64,000 bases of DNA from JACKAQ01 sp965227145 (lineage in GTDB: Bacteria > Calditrichota > Calditrichia > RBG-13-44-9 > J075): the NCBI GenBank assembly GCA_965227145.1, contig OZ245730.1, forward strand, positions 3,410,001 through 3,474,000, written 5' to 3'. Below the pieces are notes generated by a model. That model had not been told where the DNA came from. It saw only the letters and a program-made list of their open reading frames with translations, and made no database searches. Made by a program: the position numbers and the translations under genes. This document shows, piece by piece, positions 18,131 through 27,716 of this stretch. How positions within the stretch are numbered: position 1 is the first letter of the stretch; every line of letters starts with the position of its first letter.

Positions 18131-20725
18131 TCAGCCTTCGGCGCGCAGCACTTCCAGCGGCGGACGTGTGGCGATGCCCCGGCTGTTCAGCATGCCCAAC
18201 GCGATGGTCAGCAAAACGACCAGCGCTACGCTGCCAACCAGCGACCAGGTTGGCGGCACAAATGCCGCATCGAACACAAAAGTTGCCAGCGCCCAACCGC
18301 TGCCGATCGACAAAATCAGCCCGGTCAACGCGGCGAGGCTGCCCAGATAAAAATATTCCAACGCCAAAATCTGGCTGATCTGGCGGCGTTTTGCACCGAG
18401 CGTGCGCAGCAAAACGCTTTCACGAATGCGCTGGAATCGCGAGGTCATCACTGCGGCAATCAGCACCACAAATCCGGTGAGAATGCTGAACAGCGCCATA
18501 AACCGGATCACAAAACTGATTTTGCTGAGAATCGATTCTGCCGTGCGGAGCACCAGTGCCAAATCGATCGCCGATACGTTCGGGAAATCGCGCACCACCG
18601 TTTGTTGCACCTGCGCCGAAACCTGCTGCGATGCCGCGCGGGTAACCAGCACAAAAAATTGTGGCGCTTCCTCCAAAACTCCGGCGGGAAACAACACAAA
18701 AAAATTGGGCTGAACCCGTTGCCAGTTCACTTTTCGGATACTGGCGACCCGCGACGGAATGGGCACGCCCTGCACGTTGATGACCAGTTCATCGCCGATA
18801 TGCACGTTGAGATCGGCTGCGATTCCCTCTTCCAGCGAAACGGGCACGGTATCGTTGACGCTTTCGACCCGTGGAATCCATTTTCCGGCAATTATTTCTT
18901 CGGTATTCACCAGCGAATCGCGATACGTCGAGCGATATTCGCGTGACAACGCCCATCGCGGAATGCTCGACGTGCTGTCTTGTAAAATATCATCCACGGT
19001 TCGTCCGGCGATGCTTTCCAGTCGCATCGTCACAATGGGCACGTTTTGCAACACCGGCAATCCGGCTTTGCGGATGTCATTTTCGATGGCTTCGCGCTGA
19101 TCAATCTGAATATCGAACAGCACCAGATTGGGCTGATTGCCGCTATCGGTGAGGGCAACCTGGTTGAGCAATGTATTTTGGGTGAGAAACAACGTGCTGA
19201 TCAGAAAAATTCCCAATCCCAGCGAGAGTGTCAGCGTTAGCGTTTGGTTGTTCGGGCGATACAAATTTGCCAGACTCTGCCGCCAGATAAAGTTTAGCCG
19301 CTGCGGAAAAAAGCGGCGAACCGCCCACATCAGCAGCTTTGCGACGCCCGCCAACGCGCCGAACGCCAGCAGCAACCCGCCAAAAAATCCCATCGCGACA
19401 GCCATATTTTGAGCTTGATACATCGTGACCAAAAAAATGAGCACGGCAATGCAGGCAATCACCAGCCATCGCAACGGATCGCGGCCGGATTTTTCCGTTT
19501 CAAATGATGCACGAATCGCCAGCAGCGGCGATACCTTTCGCACCGAAAGCAACGGCAGCAGCGAAAAGAGAAAAACCATCGCTAATCCGATGAACAGCCC
19601 TTCGCCAATCGCGGCGAACGAGATCGAAAAATCGACATCAACCGGCAGGAAATCGGCTAAAATACTCGGCAATCCGGTTTGAACAACAACGCCCAATATC
19701 GCGCCGAGCGTCGCTGCAAATCCTTGCAGAACAATTGTTTGGATCAAAAAAATGGCAAATGTTTGTCGCACCGGCACACCGAGGCAACGCAATATCGAAA
19801 TACTTTCCAGCTTTTGGCGAATGTAAACGTGAACCGAACTGGCCACGCCCAAACAGCCGAGCAACAGCGCGATAAATCCCACCAAATTCAAAAATCGATA
19901 GAGATTTTGCAGCGCCCGCCCAAAGCTGCGCTGTTGTTCCGCAACGGTCGTTGCGCGCAATTCGAGCGCCCGAAGCTGCGGTTTCAGCGATTCTTCCAGC
20001 GCATCGGCATCGAAATTTTGGGGGAATTGAAAATATGCGTAATACCGGGCGCGGCTGCCAAAAGTGATCAATCCGGTGCTCTCCAAATCCGCCAACGGAA
20101 TGTAAACGCGCGGCGCGATGGTTGCCCCGGCGTCTGCCTGTCCGGGTGCCTGTTTTAGCTCCCCCAAAATAGCAAACGCGGTTTGCCCGACCCGCACCGT
20201 GTCGCCGGTATTCAATTGATATTGCAGCATCAATCCGCGATCGACCAGCGCACCATCGCCGCGCCGGAAGGCATCGACAGCAGATTCCGGGGCGGTTTCC
20301 AACGCACCGTAAAACGGGAACGCACCGGAAAGCGCCCGGATTTGGGTCAGTCGGGTGTTTCCGGTTCGCGGAAAATAGGCCATCGAGCCAAAAACAATTT
20401 CTTTTGAGAATGCGCCGTCCACCGACAAACCTGCGAGCGAATCGATCAGCGCAGCGCTTTCCGCTGAAAATTCCTGCCGGGAACTGAGCATCAAATCCGC
20501 ACCGAGTAGCGATTTTGCCTGCGTTTGCACAGCCGTTTCGAGATTGCGCCCGAACGAATTGATGGCGATCAACGCAGCGATGCCGGCGACAATTGCCGCC
20601 ATAAACAGAAATAACCTACCGCGTTGGGAACGACTGTCGCGCCAGGCCATCCGCCACACCCACGGATTCACCAAGCTACCAAATATAGATATTTGCTTAT
20701 TTTCAAAAGGCAATTTTTCATTCAT
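18131..20725 (-). CDS. ABC transporter permease, YbbP/FtsX type
   Basis: 864 residues. An N-terminal membrane segment (about 30-52) is followed by a large periplasmic MacB-PCD-like domain. Then come a three-helix FtsX block (about 275-400), further helices, a second periplasmic domain and a C-terminal FtsX block (about 735-860, ILTGFVVLIAAVMTSRFQRI). E. coli YbbP is about 804 residues with the same plan. It probably couples ATP hydrolysis to release or export of lipid-like or envelope substrates. It sits 5 bases after its ATPase gene. Confidence 0.88.
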   Translation of the reverse strand: MNEKLPFENKQISIFGSLVNPWVWRMAWRDSRSQRGRLFLFMAAIVAGIAALIAINSFGRNLETAVQTQAKSLLGADLMLSSRQEFSAESAALIDSLAGLSVDGAFSKEIVFGSMAYFPRTGNTRLTQIRALSGAFPFYGALETAPESAVDAFRRGDGALVDRGLMLQYQLNTGDTVRVGQTAFAILGELKQAPGQADAGATIAPRVYIPLADLESTGLITFGSRARYYAYFQFPQNFDADALEESLKPQLRALELRATTVAEQQRSFGRALQNLYRFLNLVGFIALLLGCLGVASSVHVYIRQKLESISILRCLGVPVRQTFAIFLIQTIVLQGFAATLGAILGVVVQTGLPSILADFLPVDVDFSISFAAIGEGLFIGLAMVFLFSLLPLLSVRKVSPLLAIRASFETEKSGRDPLRWLVIACIAVLIFLVTMYQAQNMAVAMGFFGGLLLAFGALAGVAKLLMWAVRRFFPQRLNFIWRQSLANLYRPNNQTLTLTLSLGLGIFLISTLFLTQNTLLNQVALTDSGNQPNLVLFDIQIDQREAIENDIRKAGLPVLQNVPIVTMRLESIAGRTVDDILQDSTSSIPRWALSREYRSTYRDSLVNTEEIIAGKWIPRVESVNDTVPVSLEEGIAADLNVHIGDELVINVQGVPIPSRVASIRKVNWQRVQPNFFVLFPAGVLEEAPQFFVLVTRAASQQVSAQVQQTVVRDFPNVSAIDLALVLRTAESILSKISFVIRFMALFSILTGFVVLIAAVMTSRFQRIRESVLLRTLGAKRRQISQILALEYFYLGSLAALTGLILSIGSGWALATFVFDAAFVPPTWSLVGSVALVVLLTIALGMLNSRGIATRPPLEVLRAEG

Positions 20726-20730
20726 AAAAT

Positions 20731-21447
20731 TTAGTCGATTTCCATTTGTTGTGCAGATTCAACCAGCGCAGTCGGTTCGTCCGAAACAATTTTTCCGCCT
20801 TTCAGGCGAATAATCCGTTGGGTGCGATGGGCAAATTCCAGATCGTGGGTCACCAAAACCAGCGTTGTGCCGGCATCGCGGTTCAGCGAAAACAGCAGTT
20901 CGGAAACGGCGGTTCCGGTTTCGTCGTCGAGATTGCCGGTGGGTTCGTCCGCAAATAAAATTTTGGGGCGATTGATAAACGCACGCGCCAGTGCAACCCT
21001 TTGTTGTTCGCCGCCGGAAAGCTGCACGGGATAGTGGTTCAACCGATTGCCGAGCCCGACCCGTTTGAGCAACTCCGCCGCCGTATCGCGAACGTTGGTT
21101 TCGCCGCGTAATTCCATCGGCACCATCACATTTTCCAACGCGGTGAGCGTGGGTATCAATTGGAAATTCTGGAAAACAAAGCCGACAAACTGGTTGCGAA
21201 CCGCCGCCCGTTCATCTTCATTTAACGATGACAACGAAATGCCGTTGATGAGCACATCGCCGGTGCTGCTGCGATCCAGCCCCGCACACAAACCGAGCAA
21301 CGTGGTTTTTCCGCTGCCGGACGGACCGACAATGGCGCAAGTTGTTCCGGCTTCGATTTCGAATGAAATTTCGTCTAAAACGGTCAGATTGCGGTCGCCG
21401 CTGCGATACGATTTCCCGAGATTTTCAACTTTCAGAATGGCAGTCAT
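20731..21447 (-). CDS. ABC transporter ATP-binding protein, YbbA/LolD type
   Basis: 238 residues. Walker A GPSGSGKTTLLG, Q-loop FQNFQLIPTLTALENV, signature LSGGEQQRVALARAF, Walker B ILFADEPTGNLD and H-loop THDLEFAHR are intact. It belongs to the MacB/LolD/YbbA class. It is the partner of the permease 5 bases downstream. The divergent TesA-like gene reproduces the tesA-ybbA-ybbP neighbourhood of enterobacteria. Confidence 0.92.
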   Translation of the reverse strand: MTAILKVENLGKSYRSGDRNLTVLDEISFEIEAGTTCAIVGPSGSGKTTLLGLCAGLDRSSTGDVLINGISLSSLNEDERAAVRNQFVGFVFQNFQLIPTLTALENVMVPMELRGETNVRDTAAELLKRVGLGNRLNHYPVQLSGGEQQRVALARAFINRPKILFADEPTGNLDDETGTAVSELLFSLNRDAGTTLVLVTHDLEFAHRTQRIIRLKGGKIVSDEPTALVESAQQMEID

Positions 21448-21564
21448 TTAACCCTGCTTTTTATTTTTTGATTGTTCGTTTGCAAATACTGATTCATATT
21501 TTCGACTGGATTTGAAAAACGTCCGATGACGGACGCAAGTTTCATTAAACCGGAATTTAAGTTG

Positions 21565-22269
21565 ATGCATAAAAAAACTGCTTTTTTCAAGTATTTGATT
21601 TTTAACAGCTTAGCCATTTTTTTGTTTGTGGCGCTTTCCGCTCCGCATGCGCAAAACAAAACAAAACCGGAAAATAATACGCAGAAATCCGATCGATCCA
21701 AAACGATTCTTTTTTTAGGAAACAGCCTGACGGCGGGTTTTGGATTGGAGCCGTCACAGGCGTATCCGGCGTTAATTCAGGAAAAAATCGACTCGCTGAA
21801 ACTGCCGTTTACGGTGATCAACGCGGGGCTGAGCGGCGAAACTTCCGCCGGTGGCTTGCGGCGATTGAACTGGTTGCTGCGCAGCCCGGTGGATATTTTT
21901 GTGCTGGCGCTCGGCGCGAACGACGGATTGCGCGGATTTCCGCCAGCGGTTACGACTGAAAATTTGCAAAACATCATCAAAAATGTGCGCGAGAAAAATC
22001 CGGATTGCGCGGTTGTCATCGCCGGAATGGAGGCGTTGCCAAACATGGGCAAAGATTATGTTACGGAATTTCGTGGCATATTTCCAAAAGTTGCCAAAGC
22101 GACTGACGCAGCGCTGATCCCGTTTTTGCTGGCAGATGTCGCCGGAAAACCGGAATTGAATCTTGCGGACGGCGTTCACCCGAACATCGCCGGACAAAAA
22201 ATTGTCGCGGAAAACGTTTGGGAAGTGCTTAAACCCGTTCTCGAAAAGCGTGCCGGAGGCGGCAATTGA
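21565..22269 (+). CDS. TesA-like periplasmic arylesterase / lysophospholipase (SGNH hydrolase)
   Basis: About 234 residues. A signal peptide (MHKKTAFFKYLIFNSLAIFL...SAPHAQ) precedes the SGNH blocks: ILFLGNSLTAGFGL with the nucleophile Ser, NAGLSGETSAGG, LALGANDGLRG and DGVHPNIAGQ with the catalytic Asp/His. An upstream in-frame ATG at 21526 would add 13 residues that do not suit a signal peptide. It is divergent from the YbbA/YbbP exporter and overlaps the GT gene downstream by 4 bases. Confidence 0.87.
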   Translation: MHKKTAFFKYLIFNSLAIFLFVALSAPHAQNKTKPENNTQKSDRSKTILFLGNSLTAGFGLEPSQAYPALIQEKIDSLKLPFTVINAGLSGETSAGGLRRLNWLLRSPVDIFVLALGANDGLRGFPPAVTTENLQNIIKNVREKNPDCAVVIAGMEALPNMGKDYVTEFRGIFPKVAKATDAALIPFLLADVAGKPELNLADGVHPNIAGQKIVAENVWEVLKPVLEKRAGGGN

Positions 22270-23414
22270 GCCAAACTGAATCGCTAAAATCGCTGCAACT
22301 GGTTTCCGTTCGCTGGTGGAATGCCAGCGCATATTACGGCATCAGTTTGGCGGATGCGCTGAATCGCCAGGGTTTTCCGGCAATTGTCGCGGGAAGGGCG
22401 GGCAGTCCGCCGTTGCAAAAAGCGCAGGATTGGCAATTGCCGACGTTCACGGAAATCAATCTGGAATCGCTCAATCCGGCAAAAATGCCGGCCAATTTGG
22501 ATGCGCTGAAAACGTTGATTCGCGATCAGCAGATTCCGTTGATCAACGCCCATCGTCCGGAAGATATGGCGTTTGCGGTGCTGGTCAACAAGCTGTCGCC
22601 GACAAAAATTCCGGTGATCCGCACCGTCAGCGATGTCCGTCCGCCAAAGCGCCGGTTTCTCAATAAATATCTTCACCAAAATATTGATTATTTTATATTT
22701 AGCTGCCGCGCCAGTTTGGAGCGTTATCAATCGGTTTGGCCGATTTTTGCGGATCGCAGCGCCGTCATTTACAGCGCAATCGACACTGAAAATTTCCGCC
22801 CGCTCCCCCACTACCCGGAACTTCGCCGGAAACTCGGGATTTCGGATAATCAGTTGTTAATCGGCATCATCGCGCGGCTGGATCCGGTAAAAGATCACGA
22901 TACGTTTTTGAAAGCGGCGAAAACAGTTGCCGCGGAAATTCCCGAAGCGCGATTTTTGATCGCCGGCGAGGTCTGCAACATCACCTGGGAAATGCTCGAT
23001 GCTGCCGCGAAAGCGATGGGCATTCGCGACAAATTGGTTTTCGTGCCGCGCGATGACGCTATTTCCGCCCGCGATTTGATCGGCAGCCTCGATATCGGCG
23101 TGGTTGCGTCGAACGGATCGGAAGTGATTTGCCGGATCGCCGTGGAATACATGGCGATGGGAAAACCCATCGTTTCAACCGATATCAATGTGTTGCCGGA
23201 AATTGTTGAAGACGGCAAAAACGGGCTGATTTGCAACGCGGGGAACGCTGAGCAAATGGCGGCACATTTACTGCAACTCGCCAAAAATAGTGAGTTGCGC
23301 CAAAGTATCAGTGAAACCGGACGACAATTTGCGGAAACGAAATTCAGCTATCCCGCGTTTGTTTCGCAAACGACGGAGGTTTATCGACAGGTTTTGGAAC
23401 GATTTTCCCGGTGA
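22266..23414 (+). CDS. Glycosyltransferase family 4 protein
   Basis: 382 residues, GT-B fold. The C-terminal domain contains IGIIARLDPVKDHDTFLKAA, ARFLIAGEV and EVICRIAVEYMAMGKPIVSTDINVLPE (E-x7-E region). TTG start at 22266 overlaps the esterase stop, so expression is coupled. Likely involved in cell-surface glycan or LPS core assembly. The donor sugar is unknown. Confidence 0.85.
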   Translation: MSQTESLKSLQLVSVRWWNASAYYGISLADALNRQGFPAIVAGRAGSPPLQKAQDWQLPTFTEINLESLNPAKMPANLDALKTLIRDQQIPLINAHRPEDMAFAVLVNKLSPTKIPVIRTVSDVRPPKRRFLNKYLHQNIDYFIFSCRASLERYQSVWPIFADRSAVIYSAIDTENFRPLPHYPELRRKLGISDNQLLIGIIARLDPVKDHDTFLKAAKTVAAEIPEARFLIAGEVCNITWEMLDAAAKAMGIRDKLVFVPRDDAISARDLIGSLDIGVVASNGSEVICRIAVEYMAMGKPIVSTDINVLPEIVEDGKNGLICNAGNAEQMAAHLLQLAKNSELRQSISETGRQFAETKFSYPAFVSQTTEVYRQVLERFSR

Positions 23415-23459
23415 TAAATTCGCTGAAAATTTGCAGGTGTTCTTTTCCCACCGGCAAAC

Positions 23460-24788
23460 TTATTCGCTTTCCACCGTTTCTTTTGCTGCAAAAATTTTGT
23501 TGATCTCACCGGTGATCAGCCGTGCGCCGCTGTTCCGTGTGAAATAATTCCATCCCCATTGGAACAGCACCATCATCCGGTTGTCGAACTCAATCAAATA
23601 CGCGATATGCACAAACAGCCAGATGACCCACGCCAGCCACCCCGACAAATGAAATTTCCAGATTTGCGCGACCGCCGCGTTCCGCCCGATCACCGCCAGA
23701 TTGCCTTTGTCCAAATAACGGAATGGCGCAGTTTTTTTGGCGCTAACTTTGTTGCGAATGAGGTTGGCGATGTATTTTCCCTGCTGCATGGCAACCGGGG
23801 CAACGCCGGGCAGCGGTTTGCCATCCTGTTTGAATAACGCCAAATCGCCGATCACAAAAATATCGGGGTGATTGGGAATAGACAAATCCGCGTTCACCGC
23901 GATTCTGCCGCCCCTGTCCGTTTCCGCATGAGTTGCGGCGGAGAGAATTTTGCTGAATCCCGATGCTTTGACGCCCGCCGACCAAACAATTGTTTTTGCT
24001 GAAATTAGATCGGAACCATTTTCCATTTTTACCTGAATTTTACCGGGCTGAATGTCGGTTACCATCGTGCCGGTTCTCACAATTACGCCCAGTTTTTCGA
24101 GCGCTTTTTTGGCTTTTTCGGATAATTTTTCCGGATACGCCGGCAGGATAAACGGTCCGGCTTCCAGCAAAATTACTTTGGCATCGCCGGTATCGATATT
24201 ACGAAAATCTTGCCGCAGCGTGGAAAATGCCAATTCGGCAATCGCACCCGCCATTTCAACGCCGGTTGGGCCGCCGCCAACCATCACAAAAGTCAGCAAT
24301 TCTTTGCGCTTTTGGGGATCCGGTTCGCGCTCAGCGATTTCAAATTGTTCAAAAATATAGCTGCGGATTTGCAGCGCGTCTTCGATTGTTTTCAGTCCCG
24401 GTGCGCTTTCCGCCCATTCCGTATTTCCAAAATAGTGGTGCGTCGCGCCGGTGGCAACCACCAGCGAATCGTATGGGAACGTCTCGCCGTTGGCGTAAAC
24501 GACTTTCGCAACCGGATCAACTTCGTTAACTTCGCCCTGAATAACACGAATATTGCGATAGCGATTGAGCACCGCGCGAATCGGCGATGCGATATCGCCG
24601 GGCGACAAACCACCGGTCGCCACCTGATACAACAGCGGCTGGAACAGGTGAAAATTCCGTTTATCGATGAGGGTTACGGAAACCGGCGCATTGCCCAATT
24701 TACGGGCTGCGTATAATCCGCCAAATCCCCCTCCAATAATTACGACTCTATGTTGTTGTTTTTTATGATTTTGATTAATGGTGTTCAT
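23460..24788 (-). CDS. ndh: Type II NADH:quinone oxidoreductase (NDH-2)
   Basis: Non-proton-pumping oxidation of NADH with quinone reduction at the inner membrane. 442 residues from ATG 24788, chosen because AGGAAGGA lies upstream. FAD site VVIIGGGFGGLYAARKLG, NAD site VMVGGGPTGVEMAGAIAEL, FVIGDLALF and the quinone-side motif PGVAPVAMQQGKYIA are present. A C-terminal amphipathic/hydrophobic stretch (WLAWVIWLFVHIAYL) anchors it. It could feed the quinone pool used by the cytochrome cluster downstream. Confidence 0.9.
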   Translation of the reverse strand: MNTINQNHKKQQHRVVIIGGGFGGLYAARKLGNAPVSVTLIDKRNFHLFQPLLYQVATGGLSPGDIASPIRAVLNRYRNIRVIQGEVNEVDPVAKVVYANGETFPYDSLVVATGATHHYFGNTEWAESAPGLKTIEDALQIRSYIFEQFEIAEREPDPQKRKELLTFVMVGGGPTGVEMAGAIAELAFSTLRQDFRNIDTGDAKVILLEAGPFILPAYPEKLSEKAKKALEKLGVIVRTGTMVTDIQPGKIQVKMENGSDLISAKTIVWSAGVKASGFSKILSAATHAETDRGGRIAVNADLSIPNHPDIFVIGDLALFKQDGKPLPGVAPVAMQQGKYIANLIRNKVSAKKTAPFRYLDKGNLAVIGRNAAVAQIWKFHLSGWLAWVIWLFVHIAYLIEFDNRMMVLFQWGWNYFTRNSGARLITGEINKIFAAKETVESE

Positions 24789-24919
24789 TTGATCCTTCCT
24801 TTTTGAGAATACAATCACAAACGAAATCACGGCAGTTATGTTTCACAAAAGTATTTTTGTTTATGACAATTCTTATCTATAATATCATCATAATTTCACT
24901 AATTCAAGGAGAACCTGAG

Positions 24920-26965
24920 GTGCAACTTTTCAACAGATGTTATCAATTTTTGATATTCGGATTATTAGCGGGGGGAATTTTTAGCATGAATGCTCAGGAA
25001 AACGCCAGTGCATCGGAAACGGAACATTCAATAAAAATAAACCAGTGGCAGAAAACAGAGCCATTTTCCGCACCTGTGCCGGCACTCGCCGGCGATGATT
25101 TCAAGCTTAGCCAGATGTTGAGTTTTGAACCGGTTGATATCACAACGATCACCAACAACCAAATGGGGTTGAGCTGGAGCAAGTTATCCGCAGACGAATC
25201 GGGAAATGTGCTGCTTTCCGGCAGCGGCGATCAACCGCAAATCATTTGGCTGGCGGCGTATCTGGAAACAGATCGCTTCACCAAAGCAACGCTGAAATTG
25301 CAAACCGCGCATCTCGCGCGAGTATATTTGAATGGGCAAAAAATTGCGGAAAAATCATCCTCCGATAGCGAAGAACCCGGGAAAATTGAAGAAAAACTGA
25401 CCCTGGAAACCGGCAAACATGTGCTGGTTGTGAAATCGCTGCGCGATCCGAAAAATGAATCGAAATGGCAGTTAAGTGGTTCAATTTCAACAACTTCGGA
25501 TGCAGCGATTACCGTATCCACTTCGCCCAAAAAAAATGTCGATGCGCACCTGCTGCTCGATCGCACGATGATTCGCGGCGTGTCGATTTCCGCAGATGGA
25601 AAAATAGCGGCGGTTTCATATTCCAAAATGAATCCCGCAACCGCCAAAAGCGAGAGCTGGCTGGAATTGATCGACGTGAACACCAGCCAAAATATTCGCA
25701 CCTATCAGGGTGGAACGGCAATCGGCGGCATCCAGTGGGCGCCGAAAAGCAATTTGTTCGCCTACGAAGAAAGTAACGATGGCAAAAGCACTGTCTGGAT
25801 CGTCAATCTTCCCAACGGCACGGTGACCCCGATTTTAAAAGATGTGGAAAATTTCGGCTATTTTCAGTGGTCGCCGGATGAACAATTCATGATTTATTCC
25901 ATCACCGATGAAGCGGAGAAAAACGATACGGGATTGAAACGGCTGAAAAGCCCGCGCGATCGCTGGTCGTCTTTTCGCAACAACAGTTTTCTGTATCGGG
26001 TGAATTTGCCGGACGGCTCCCGCCAGCGCCTGACCGCCGGAAATTTGGGTACTTCTCTGCAATCGATTCACCCGAACGGTTCGAAATTGCTGTTTTCGAC
26101 ATCGGTGGATGATTATGAGCATCGCCCGTACACAAAAACGGCGCTCATCGAACTCGATCTGGAAACGCTGGCAGTCGATACACTGTTCGAAGAAATGTGG
26201 TTTGGCAACGTCCAATATTCGCCGGATGGTAAACAATTGCTGCTCACCGGCTCGGCGCGGCTGTTCAATAATAAAGGCGTCAATCTGCCGGATGGCATGA
26301 TCCCGAATGATTACGACAGTCAGGCGTTTCTGTATTCGTTGGGCGATGGCGCGGTAACCGCTTTCACCCGGGATTTTAATCCGACAATTGACGGTGCAAT
26401 CTGGAGCCCGGACGGTGGTTCGATTTACCTGACAGTCGGTGAGGGCGAGTATGTTCGGCTGTATAAATATAAACTTTCGGATGGATCTTTTGAGCCCATC
26501 AAAAGCGGATTCGATGTGATCAACTCTGTGGATGTTGCTCGCAGAGCACAAATTGCCGTGGTTTACGGTTCCAGCGCGCAAATGGCGCATCGCGTTCACA
26601 TTATCGATCTCGCAAAAAAACGCCATTCCACACTGTCCGACCCGGCAGCAAAAGAATTTGAAACGTGCGTTTTGGTGATCTCAAAGATTTCAAATTTACC
26701 AACGCGGACGGAAAAAATATTGACGGTCGCGTGTATTATCCGCCCAACTTTGATCCGGCGAAAAAATATCCGGCGATCGTTTATTATTACGGCGGAACAT
26801 CGGTTACGGATCGTAGTTTTGGCGGAAGGTATCCCAAAAATTTATATGCCGCACAAGGTTATGTGGTTTATGTGCTGCAACCCAGCGGCGCTCCCGGTTA
26901 CGGGCAGGAATTTTCGGCGCTGCACGTCAACGATTGGGGCAACAAAGCCGCCGACGATATTTTGA
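24920..26965 (+). CDS. S9-family peptidase, N-terminal part (frameshifted)
   Basis: GTG start at 24920 follows AAGGAG and opens a signal peptide (QLFNRCYQFLIFGLLAGGIFS). A beta-sandwich-like domain and then a WD40/PD40-type beta-propeller (repeats such as IQWAPKSNLFAYEES, FQWSPDEQFMIYS, VQYSPDGKQLLLTG, AIWSPDGGSIYLT) fill the readable part up to about residue 580. After base 26664 the frame no longer encodes plausible protein and runs to a chance stop at 26965. The catalytic domain continues in the -1 frame. Either a pseudogene or a sequencing/assembly error. Confidence 0.75.
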   Translation: MQLFNRCYQFLIFGLLAGGIFSMNAQENASASETEHSIKINQWQKTEPFSAPVPALAGDDFKLSQMLSFEPVDITTITNNQMGLSWSKLSADESGNVLLSGSGDQPQIIWLAAYLETDRFTKATLKLQTAHLARVYLNGQKIAEKSSSDSEEPGKIEEKLTLETGKHVLVVKSLRDPKNESKWQLSGSISTTSDAAITVSTSPKKNVDAHLLLDRTMIRGVSISADGKIAAVSYSKMNPATAKSESWLELIDVNTSQNIRTYQGGTAIGGIQWAPKSNLFAYEESNDGKSTVWIVNLPNGTVTPILKDVENFGYFQWSPDEQFMIYSITDEAEKNDTGLKRLKSPRDRWSSFRNNSFLYRVNLPDGSRQRLTAGNLGTSLQSIHPNGSKLLFSTSVDDYEHRPYTKTALIELDLETLAVDTLFEEMWFGNVQYSPDGKQLLLTGSARLFNNKGVNLPDGMIPNDYDSQAFLYSLGDGAVTAFTRDFNPTIDGAIWSPDGGSIYLTVGEGEYVRLYKYKLSDGSFEPIKSGFDVINSVDVARRAQIAVVYGSSAQMAHRVHIIDLAKKRHSTLSDPAAKEFETCVLVISKISNLPTRTEKILTVACIIRPTLIRRKNIRRSFIITAEHRLRIVVLAEGIPKIYMPHKVMWFMCCNPAALPVTGRNFRRCTSTIGATKPPTIF

Positions 26966-27492
26966 CCGGCGTCGAGAAATTTTTGGAAGCGCATCCGTTT
27001 GTGGATCGCGATCGGGTTGGCAACATGGGTGCATCGTACGGCGGATACATGACGATGCATTTGGTCACCCGTTCGAATATATTTGCCGCTGCGGTTTCGC
27101 ATGCGGGAATCAGCTCGATTGCCAGCTATTGGGGCGAGGGAAATTGGGGATACCTTTACTCATCTGTTGCAACTGCGGAAAGTTTTCCGTGGAATCGCAA
27201 AGATATTTACGTCAACCAAAGCCCGCTTTTTAATGCGGATAAAGTAACAACGCCCATTTTGCTGCTCCACGGCGACAGCGATACAAACGTGCCGCGCGGC
27301 GAAAGCGATCAGTTTTACGTCGCGTTGAAATTGCTCGGCAAAACCGTTGAATATGTGCAGGTTGCCGGTCAGGATCACCATATTCTGGATTATCGCAAAC
27401 GATTATTGTGGCAAAACTCTATTTTCGCGTGGTTCGATAAATATCTGAAAAACCAGCCGGAATGGTGGAATGAGCTGTATAAAAATCAATAA
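26665..27492 (+). CDS. S9-family prolyl oligopeptidase catalytic domain (frameshifted C-terminal part)
   Basis: 275 codons encoding an alpha/beta-hydrolase of the DPP-IV/acylaminoacyl peptidase class: DGRVYYPPNFDPAKKYPAIV, nucleophile in GASYGGYM (Ser124 of this frame), Asp in HGDSDTNVP (206) and His in GQDHHI (238). It belongs with the propeller frame upstream; joined, they give about 857 residues, typical of the family. An in-frame TGA at 26659 just upstream confines the shift to a few tens of bases. It would not be secreted if translated alone. Confidence 0.85.
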   Translation: MRFGDLKDFKFTNADGKNIDGRVYYPPNFDPAKKYPAIVYYYGGTSVTDRSFGGRYPKNLYAAQGYVVYVLQPSGAPGYGQEFSALHVNDWGNKAADDILTGVEKFLEAHPFVDRDRVGNMGASYGGYMTMHLVTRSNIFAAAVSHAGISSIASYWGEGNWGYLYSSVATAESFPWNRKDIYVNQSPLFNADKVTTPILLLHGDSDTNVPRGESDQFYVALKLLGKTVEYVQVAGQDHHILDYRKRLLWQNSIFAWFDKYLKNQPEWWNELYKNQ

Positions 27493-27549
27493 TCTGATGC
27501 GTGCGAATCGTTCAAAATAAGTGATAATTGGAAATGAATCGTTCGGGTG

Positions 27550-27581
27550 GCGCCATGGTTTTTTGCAAAAAACCATGGCGC
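27550..27581. repeat. Perfect 32-bp palindrome
   Basis: GCGCCATGGTTTTTTG is followed directly by its exact reverse complement. As RNA it folds into a hairpin of about 14 bp with a tiny loop. It lies 58 bases after the S9 peptidase stop and 135 bases before the symporter gene. No U-run follows the stem, so it is not a standard intrinsic terminator; it may stabilise or end the upstream transcript. Confidence 0.7.
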
Positions 27582-27716
27582 TATTTAACATTTCAAATTG
27601 TTCCCACCCTTTAGCTTTATCAAAAACTGTTGTTCTCAAGTTTAATAGAATTAATTATTTACCGCAACAATCATCTTGCAGTTCTGGCTAAAACCGGGTA
27701 GATAAAGGAGTTGGCA

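Noticed and set aside
17876..18946. Long plus-strand open frame (about 356 codons) opposite the ABC permease gene
   Set aside because: It is the antisense of the permease and DksA-like genes, with Gln/His/Arg-rich composition typical of shadow frames.
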